A DNA stretch of 64,000 bases from Cryptomeria japonica. Its lineage: Eukaryota; Streptophyta; Pinopsida; Cupressales; Cupressaceae. The stretch spans positions 23,582,406 to 23,646,405 of the forward strand of contig NC_081409.1 in assembly GCF_030272615.1 (NCBI RefSeq), in the 5' to 3' direction. A model generated the notes under the pieces. The model searched no databases. It was given only the letters and a program-made list of their open reading frames with translations, and had not been told where the DNA came from. Positions 56,320-64,000 of the stretch are shown piece after piece; the stretch's first letter is position 1, and each line of letters begins with the position of its first letter. The position numbers and the translations under genes are program-made.

Positions 56320-58631
56320 TGGAAAAGGACACTTGTAGAGAGATGGCGAACATTCCAATGGCGGATCACCTTGGAGAATGTGTACACACCTACAGATGAT
56401 CGGATGATGTGGAGCAGTGGTATGTATCTCAAAAACCCATATTTTCAATTTCATGAATTTGACTTGCTTGTGGGACATTGCAGGGCCCACAGGGGATGCA
56501 GAAACTGACTTCTGCGCTTGTGTAGGGCAAATTCTATGCTTCTGTAAGGTCTTTTGTGCTTTTGTAGGGTACACAAGCGCAGGTTGTGTTACACAGGTGC
56601 AGGATGCTTGACACAAGCGCAGTTGTGCATTGGCAACCCTAATTTGGTCAAAAATGGCATGCAAATGACCTGAAAAGGGGGGATAAGGGTAGGATAGGTC
56701 AAAATAGATAAAGAACACCCTGATTTGGCCATGAAACAAGGAAATGCAGCCCATAGGAGAAAACCCTAATATTGACAAAATGTGCCCCAATTGTGATGTA
56801 GAGTCGACAGTATCCATTGGTCACGCGGGAGAACCGACCAAACTGCTTCATGTTACGACATAGACTCAGGAGCATGGACAGAGATACATTAGCAGGACTT
56901 GGGATATACTATGTCACATTCATGCTCGAGATTAGGGCAAACATAGGACTGCTTACCGCATTGGCAGAGCGATGGCATTCAGAGACCTCCTCATTCCATT
57001 TGGCAACTGGAGAGGCGACTGTGACACTAGAGGATGTATGGCACATCCTCCGCGTTCCGATACATGGGGAGATGATAGAGTATGACCCAATGACAGGGAG
57101 AGATGTGTTATGCAGACTATTTGAGTGCGACACAGATGATTTGGATATCATTGAGAGGGAGATCGGCTGGGAGACCATGGCATCAGAGTATGATCGATGA
57201 TATGTGGTGATAGCAGTGGTGATAGCATGCATACCAGCAGGAGACAGACGAGGACATGGATTCCCTATTGGATGGGGAAGAGTGCTAGAGTGGATGGCGA
57301 CAGAGGGTATGGTGTACACATGGGGACCATGTGTACTGGCTATGCCATATTTTCAGTTGCATCAGATAGCATATTAGGGGGTTCAGACTTTGAGCTGTGG
57401 AGTCACACTATTACAGGTATGGGCATTTGAGCACATAGCCATATGTCGGCCGATTACAAAGAGATAGGTAGTACCACACCGACCATATGTGTATTTCTAT
57501 GGGGGAGCACTGAGACAGGGTCCATTTGGATACATATTGTATTGGCGACATGAGCTAGATAGATTGAGAGAGTTTACATGGAGGTCATATCTTGATTGCC
57601 CTAGATGGTCAGATGATAATGATGAGCTATCGTATTGCAAATAGGAGAGATACCTGATTGGGTGACCAGTGAATCACCAGAGAGTGATTGAGATGTACCT
57701 ACCAGAGAGAGTCAGATGACAGTTTGGAGAGAGGCAGGATGTACCTAGAGGGACTGCACTTTTTGCCCAATCTCACAGAGAGATGAGTCAGTGGAGGAGG
57801 ATGATTCAGCCACACATAGCCTATGCTGACTTCACACAGCTACAATGAAGACAGTGGGATTGGAGATCAGATGTGGCAGACATTGGGATGACAAAGGAGT
57901 ATGTGCAATGGTTTGCATGACGATGGCCAGTGCCATTGACTGATCCTGATATTCCAGTACCTAGGAGACAAGAGGACTTCCCACTTGCAAATGAGGAGGA
58001 GGGAGATGATGAGGATGAGGAGGATGAGGGTAGAGATGAGGATGAGGGGGGTGACAAGGATGGAGATGAGGAGAGGGATGATGATTATGAGCCAGATTCA
58101 GCTGATCAGGAGTCATTACAGGATATACCCATAGAGCAAGAGACAGCTAGGATAGAGGAGATGGAGATGTGCAGGGCTACCATAGCAAGTCAGCAGGATC
58201 ACATTGTGACATTAGAGAGATAGAATGCTATCTTGAGGATAGAGCAGGATTAGTTTAGAGCGGAGATAGCTAGACTCACAGCGGCTCGAGATACAGCCAT
58301 AGCGTAGGCACAGCGAGAAGAACAGAGAGTCACTGAGTATATTGGGTCGATTAGGGATGCCAGCACATGGGAGATGGCACAGATGCTGGTAGAGACCAGA
58401 GACAAGATAAGTCATTGGAGGACACTACATGAGAGTGCAGTTCCACCAGAGCAGAGAGCAGCTTCATATCGGGCACGATCAAGGATAGAGAGTAGGGCAC
58501 ACTCTCGGAGGTCATTGAGCAGCATGGGGGTGAGTGGACCTATGAGACCACCACAGCCAGGACCTAAGACAGGAGGGACATCATCCTTGAGACATGGTAG
58601 GGATGAGGAGGACAGAGGGAGCACCCAATGA
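56320..58631 (+). pseudogene. Element C antisense PMD gene
   Basis: Putative exon 1 ends at CAGTG|GTATGT (56419/56420) and encodes R-I-T-L-E-N-V..T-D-D-R-M-M-W. The intron is 56420-56810 (acceptor GTCGACAG). Exon 2 keeps one frame from 56811 to the TGA at 58629, with in-frame stops. The PMD core is L-A-E-R-W-H-S-E-T-S-S-F-H-L, G-E-A-T-V-T-L-E-D-V-W-H-I-L-R-V-P-I (56960-57070). Then come V-W-A-F-E-H-I-A-I-C-R-P, Y-W-R-H-E-L-D-R-L, a long Asp/Glu-rich tail (57985-58100), a coiled-coil stretch (58140-58400) and an Arg/Ser-rich end. It shows the full layout best among the four copies. The stops show it is no longer a functional protein. Confidence 0.83.
56420..56810 (+). repeat. Putative intron of C PMD gene with GCGCTTGTGTA inverted repeats
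   Basis: Words GCGCTTGTGTAGGG, GCTTCTGTAAGG and GCTTTTGTAGGG (56514-56570) face ACACAAGCGCAG, ACACAGGTGCAG and ACACAAGCGCAG (56571-56622), so the block can fold back. Position relative to the PMD exons is the same as the repeats in B1 and D. Confidence 0.65.
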
Positions 58632-60760
58632 CAGAGGCACGTTCTCCTTAGGATAGATAGATGTAGTTTGACATTATGTAGTTAGCCTGCGGGCCATACT
58701 GAGGACAGACAGTCCAATTTTGTACTCTGATATTATTTGGATATGTGATATGATATGCATCGATATGATGGGATGCAATGTGTTATGACTTATGTGTGAT
58801 TTTTGATGTATGGATGACTTATGCACTATTGATGTATTATTGTGGAACATGTATGGATATATTTTTATGTATTTTTGATGCATTTATAATATGAAATGGA
58901 TAAAATGCTTGATATGATACTCGATGTAATGCAAATGTACTAACCAATGAATGCAGGATGTAGCATATGTGTTTGGAGATCGAAGCACTAGACCGGACTG
59001 ACTATCCGAACTGACAGAAGAAATGTTAGTAAGAAGAAATGAGACAGAGGACAGTTAGAGATGAAGAAAAACTTGCTTTTAGTAATGCACTTTATAGGTG
59101 AGAACCTTTATTTTAATGTAGCAAAATGGATGCGTAGCATCGTGGCATTGAAGGCCAGAGCTTAAATGCAACCCTTTTTGCAAAAGACAAACACATCGCA
59201 GACAATCAACAATCACAACAAAAAAGAAAAAGAAAAGGAAGCTACCATGAACCATCCCGGTCACTCTAAATCACTCAGTGACATCATCGAGCAACATAGG
59301 AACATGATCGAAGATAAATCAGTAAATGATAAGACTCACTAATTCAAACAAGTCAAACAAACATCTTGATCTTCATTGTCAAAAATTGAAAGTGCTGATA
59401 GGACGATCATGCTGTCTGGTTTCAGGACATGTGGTACCTCGTCTAAGACAGGACACAATCTGGTTTCGAGTATACCACCCCCTGAATAAGACCCATGATA
59501 GTGTGCCAAAGATGAATGATTTTGATGTTGATGTTGGATTGATATGACAATTGGGATCAGTTTGAATGTCTGGTTTGTTTGAAAAAGTTCATTTGTTAAT
59601 GTGTGATTTCAGTAAAGCACAGTATGTGATTGTGTGTCGTTGGATGTATGCTCAGTGATCTGTCGATGCACAGAGGGGATATTTTTGTTTTGTTTTTCGA
59701 GTTTTACAATTTTTTTTGTGTTCATTTTTTCAGGACATTATTTGATTTTTTTTGGAATTTTTTCAGGACATTTTTCAAATTTTTTTTGGATTACTTCAGG
59801 ACATTTTTTTAATTTTTTTGAATTATTTCAGGACGTTTTTCAATTTGTTTTGAATTATTTTAGGACGTTTTTCTTTTTTTTTTGAATTATTTCAGGACGT
59901 TTTTCAATTTTTTTTGAATTATTTCAGGACATTTTTCAATTTTTTTTGAATTATTTCAGGACGTTTTTCAATTTTTTTTGAATTATTTCAAGACGTTTTT
60001 CAATTTTTTTTTTTGAATTTTTCAGGACATTATGTGATTTTTAGGGATTTTTTCAGGACATTTTATGATTTTTATGATTTTGCCCCTAGTGTCTAGCAAA
60101 GCAAGGAATATGACAGCTGAATAAATAGGCTTGCTGAAATGATGGTGGATAGAGGGAAGACAAAGGCCTTTTATTATGGAGACAATATAGATGCAATTTT
60201 CAAGGGCTATTGCATGATGGGACAAGAGTCTAGATATGACAATGTAAAGTAGTGACATGGCATGAGGGACATGTCAAGAGGTTTTTGAAACTATGTTTAA
60301 ATTTTGCGTCCTTATGTCAGATCAAGATCAAGGAATGAAAGAGAGTGTATGGATAGTGATAAGATATGGATAGGATAAGAAAGACCAAGAATGGATAAGG
60401 GACATGGACTGAAGGTCGGGGTATGCTAAGGGATAGTGGCAGAAAGATGCAATAAGCTAGGGAATATGGATGAAAGGTTGTAATAAGAAAATGGATAAAG
60501 ACCAAAAGCTATGATGGACTAAAAGCTGCAAACAAGATGCATGATGCTCATGATGATCCTCAGCCTTGTCAAGATCAAAGGTGGAAAGGGAAAATGGACA
60601 TGAGGGATGATAGGACAAGGAAGGGTAATGGGACATGAAGGAGTATGACATGGGTTTGATAGGATAATGGAACAATGAAGGACAAAAGGATATGATAGGA
60701 TAAAACCTGCCCCCAAATGTGGTGTGCAAGAAGTTCATAAATTATGCATGATGCCTATTT
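58632..60760. other. Element C linker, no gene seen
   Basis: AT-rich; contains the T-rich minisatellite listed separately, and GATAGGATAAGG/GGACATG-type purine-rich stretches at 60340-60700. No coding domain. Confidence 0.6.
59725..60065 (+). repeat. 32-bp T-rich minisatellite in element C linker
   Basis: About ten units of TTATTTCAGGACGTTTTTC followed by AATTTTTTTTGAA, best preserved at 59820-60020; outer units vary in T-run length. It gives spurious Phe-rich frames. Confidence 0.92.
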
Positions 60761-60764
60761 GCTA

Positions 60765-60900
60765 GGTTTTCATCATGGTACTTGCCCAAGGCGCCTGTTT
60801 GCCAAGTTTTCACCAGTGGACGAATTATTTTTGCGTTACTTTTTTTTTCTTTTTCTTTTTTTTTTTCTCACTTTTTTTTTTTTTGTATTTTGACTTTTTC
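60765..60900 (-). other. Conserved 60-bp module plus A-rich tract, element C copy
   Basis: On the minus strand an A-rich run leads into CGTCCACTGGTGAAAAC, then GGCGCCTTGGGCAAGTACC and ATGATGAAAA, matching 9781-9845 of element A almost base for base in these blocks. Confidence 0.8.
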
Positions 60901-61061
60901 AGTAGAAGATGGACACATGATAGGGGATGGAAGAAGGACTTAAACATCTTTTTGTTTGGATAGTAGCCTTGAAAAAAAAATGGACCATGACCTTTAAAAG
61001 CATGCTCAAAGACGTTGGTAGGATAAGGACATGGAAAAAGAGATGAAATTAAGGCAATGAT

Positions 61062-63818
61062 TTATGTAAAGGATTGGACCAAAGGGATCGGAGGATGGAA
61101 AATATGCATTGGATAATAGGTAGGGTATTGGAAGAATTGTGCTTTAGTGGATAGAAATGAAGGCAAGATCAACATTGGAACACACCTTGAGGGGTGATGG
61201 ACTGATGGAGGAAAGATGGATCTCAGATTGTGAGATTTGGATGGAGGAATAGCTTGGGATTTTGGGACATAAGGGCCCAAAATGGATGATGAAGGTGATG
61301 GAGGAATACATTTGAGAGGTTTGGATGGAGGAATAGCAATTTTAGATGCTAATTTTGATGTTTCTTTAGGCTTTTGTGCTTCAAGAAGTTGCTTAGGAAC
61401 CCACATTTGTTTGGATTTTTCATGCTTTTGTTGCTCTTTGGAATGCATAGCTTGCACAAGGAATTTAGGAACCCATATAGATTTTGACTTTGATTTATTT
61501 TGCTCAGTGGGCATTTGTGGCCTTTTGGATATTTCTTTTTCTTTATAGATCATATTGTTCTTTGTTTTGACATGTTGATTATATTGGACATGTTGATCCT
61601 TGAATACATGTGGATTGCTAAACTTATGACTTTTATACTTGGCATCCAAATTTCTTGGAGGGGGAAAGGAATGCATGGATGGATATGAATGAAGTGGAGT
61701 TCTTGTGGATGGATGAAAGTTACTCAAGGATGTGTGCCTTTGTTGACCTTGCATAGAGGACGAAGGGATATAAGGACCTAAGATGGATGGAAAGTATGAT
61801 GGGGAAGATGTATGTTTGGATTTTGATGGAGGGATACCAACGTCTTGAGAGTGAGTTGTGTAGACATGACCCTTAATATTTTCTTTAACATGAAGGGATT
61901 CTTTCTTATGAAGATCTACTCCTTTTCCTTTATGAATATCTTGACTTGTAGGATACTCTTTTCTTTGGGAAGAAGACGTGAGTCCATTATGAGGTGGATA
62001 TGATATAAGAGAAATAATGAGATCCTGAAGTGGATCAGATTGCACCAAAGTGGAAGAACCCATTATGCATGTCGAGGGTTCATGAATATCTTGCACTGAC
62101 AGGTTAGAATCATGAGGGGGATTAGGATCATGAGGGGGACTAGGATTGTGTAGTGGACATGGTTCAATGATAGGCTCTTCAAGAGATGGAATGGGAGAAA
62201 TAATGGGATCATCAAAAGAAATGTGATCTTGGAGTGGATATGGAGCATTAGGACAAGGAGATGGAGGAACAAGTGGATCTTGTGGAGGATTTAAAGGAAT
62301 AATTTGATCTTGACAAGGAGGAAGATCATTGGAATCCTCCTTAAAGTTGCTTTGCTCTGGACATTTATTGGGATCATCAGAAAGGATGGAAGGGATATTT
62401 GGAATGTCAATGGGATTTGAAAGTATATTGTGTTCTTGGATAGAATTGATAGGAATAAGTGAATCATTGCGAGTGTCTGGGGAAATGGGATCTTGGTCAA
62501 CAATTGGATGGGATGATAAGGTTTGATCTTGATCTGTTTTAAGACATGTTTCTTCATGCTCTAAATTATCCTCTTGACATGGGGTTGGACTTTGGATATG
62601 CATGGGGGATTCTGACAAGGAATCGATGTTTTGGCATGAAGGAAATGCACTTTGAACATTTGTGATGGATTCTGGCAAGGAATCAATGCTTGAACATGAG
62701 GAAGAGGGACTTCGAATGGGGTCCTCTAAAATAGGTAATGGAAATAAAGTGCATGGTGGCATTGGGTCTTGTATTTCTGAAACATGACAAGGATGTGCAT
62801 CATAAATTGGATTATCTTGGCAATCAATTATGGATAGCTCTTGGATAATTGCATCCTTGGGTGTATTGTTTGATGAGGACAATATGGAAGGTTATTGTGA
62901 AACTTCTAAAGGTGTAGGGATAGATGCCACTGGAGAGTCAATTTGTTTGTGGGGGGATGAGGCATTGCTAGACATAATTATATTATCTTGATCTTCCTCA
63001 AAGAATTCACTTGGTAGTTTCCTTAAGATCATTGCAATAAAGCCACCTTTCTTTTTAGGTTTTGACATAATTGTATCCGGAATTTGAACTTGTTTTTGGT
63101 TTGATGTCATGTTTTGATATTGGACTTGGTTCAATTGTTCTAACATGTTTGAAACTTGGGTTGGTGTGTGTTGCAACCTTTGTTTTTGAATGTTTGGTTG
63201 TGGTTGTTGACATTGATATTCCACCATTGGTTGAACCATTTGTTGACATTGTATAGTTGGTTGGACATATTGTTGAAATTGGACCATTGGTTGTATTGGT
63301 TGTATATGTTGAACAATTGGTTGAACCATCAGTTGTATTGGTTGAAAATCTGATTGATAGTAAACACCTTGTTCTTGTTGTGGAGGCACGTAATGTTGAA
63401 ATTGATGTTGTCTCTTTTCTTGAAATTGTTTCATCGTCTCTATTTGGGAAATGAGAGCTGGTGTGTCTGATCGTTCAAGAAGAGATCTTACATCAATTGG
63501 CTCAATCTTTGGATTTTGACCTAGAAATTTTTGAAACATTTTGGACATTTGTGATCTATTCTTCGCAATGTTTTTCACTCTTTGTTACAAAATCTCATTT
63601 TCTTGAGCTAGTTTCTCCTCTAGTTTTTGTATTTGGACATTTACATCATCATGATAAGTTTGATCCAAGTTCTGAGACATGTAGAGATTGGATTGACATG
63701 ATTGATTTCTCAATTGTGATAACATGGCTTCGTAAGAAGGTTGAGACCTCATTGCAACAAACATGTCACTATGCAATGCAACTAATGGGATTGACAAATG
63801 CAACCTAAAGGATGACAA
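61062..63818 (-). pseudogene. Element C gag-like polyprotein, capsid domain missing
   Basis: Three in-line pieces separated by stops at about 63585 and 62892: 63818-63585 (F-V-A-M-R-S, L-Y-M-S-Q-N-L-D-Q-T-Y, then a short coiled coil), 63578-62892 (Gln/Pro-rich, V-Q-P-M-V-Q repeats, M-I-L-R-K-L-P), and 62882-61062 (606 open codons, Pro/Ser/Asp/His-rich, with repeated P-K-F-L-V-Q-A-M / V-P-K-Q-L-L-E-A motifs). The first piece resembles A's gag N-terminus (F-Y-M-S-Q-I-M-E-N-R-P). The Retrotrans_gag domain, zinc knuckle and protease are not seen. The true start may lie beyond 64000. Confidence 0.65.
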
Positions 63819-64000
63819 TGCAACTTAATGTTTTTGTTGTTTTTGAAGATTTTGGACAAACTTTTGGAATGTGAATCTAAAAGAGACCCTTAGGAAATTA
63901 AAATGATGTCTAGACCTCAAAGGACAAAAGGACCAAGTGACAATAGGACAAATTGACAATGTCTCACCTATAAGCTTGGATACGAAGCTAGGTTTGACCA

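Larger units (their letters stand above)
54397..64000 (-). mobile_element. Element C: gypsy element with antisense PMD gene, continuing past the window
   Basis: Minus-oriented: gag-like frame at the right edge, linker, conserved A-rich module, antisense PMD gene (+), polypurine module, 3' LTR at left. It is the same family group as A (shared module near 60800, shared polypurine module, similar gag N-terminus). No protease, RT or integrase is visible between the gag-like frame and the linker. Confidence 0.82.

Noticed and set aside
59630-59885. Phe-rich frames resembling a signal peptide or transmembrane protein
   Set aside because: Translation of the T-rich minisatellite.
61282-63808. Plus-strand frames opposite the element C gag-like gene
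   Set aside because: Shadows of a Pro/Ser/Gln-rich frame on the minus strand; no independent motif.

Overview
This is plant nuclear DNA of the intergenic, retrotransposon-filled kind found in large seed-plant genomes (a gymnosperm is possible, but nothing here proves it). I found no host gene, rRNA, tRNA or CRISPR array. Nearly all of it is LTR retrotransposons in nested insertions: Ty1/copia remnants, and long-LTR Ty3/gypsy elements of the Tat/Ogre type (second, archaeal-type RNase H in pol; extra antisense ORF after pol). Most reading frames carry stops, so the window is mostly fossil. The exceptions with long open frames are a 1012-residue gag-protease ORF at 45519-48557 (-) and a 360-residue gag ORF at 29984-31066 (-).

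Layout. 1-2298: 5' part of a copia pol (+). 2299-38620: element E (-), about 2.6-kb LTRs; its left LTR is split by two later insertions. These are element A (2637-13747, +, TSD CATAA; gag, protease, integrase C-terminus, antisense PMD gene) and element B1 (14785-27496, -, TSD GGAAC; protease, RT, two RNases H, integrase, antisense PMD gene). 28713-35.4 kb: remnant of element D (+), an antisense PMD gene plus 3' LTR, itself invaded by the small gag-only copia element F (29492-31932, -). 36006-38620: right LTR of E. 39202-41045: 3' part of a copia element (+) and its LTR. 41049-54.3 kb: copia-type element G (-) with a large unidentified ORF; its LTR is split by element B2 (42067-50531, -, TSD CTAGT). 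54.4-64.0 kb: element C (-), with LTR, antisense PMD gene, linker repeats and a gag-like frame running off the right edge.

The recurring theme is an antisense plant-mobile-domain (PMD) gene placed between pol and the 3' LTR in four different elements (A, B1, C, D). Each has a short putative first exon, then a repeat-rich putative intron, then the PMD exon with an acidic tail in B1, C and D. A, C and D share a two-part polypurine module before the 3' LTR, and B1/B2 carry an analogue of it. Coding capacity is scattered: a recognisable capsid-type gag domain only in A, RT/RNase H/integrase core only in B1 among the gypsy elements, and gag-protease only in B2. This suggests a population depending on trans-complementation, which is an inference.
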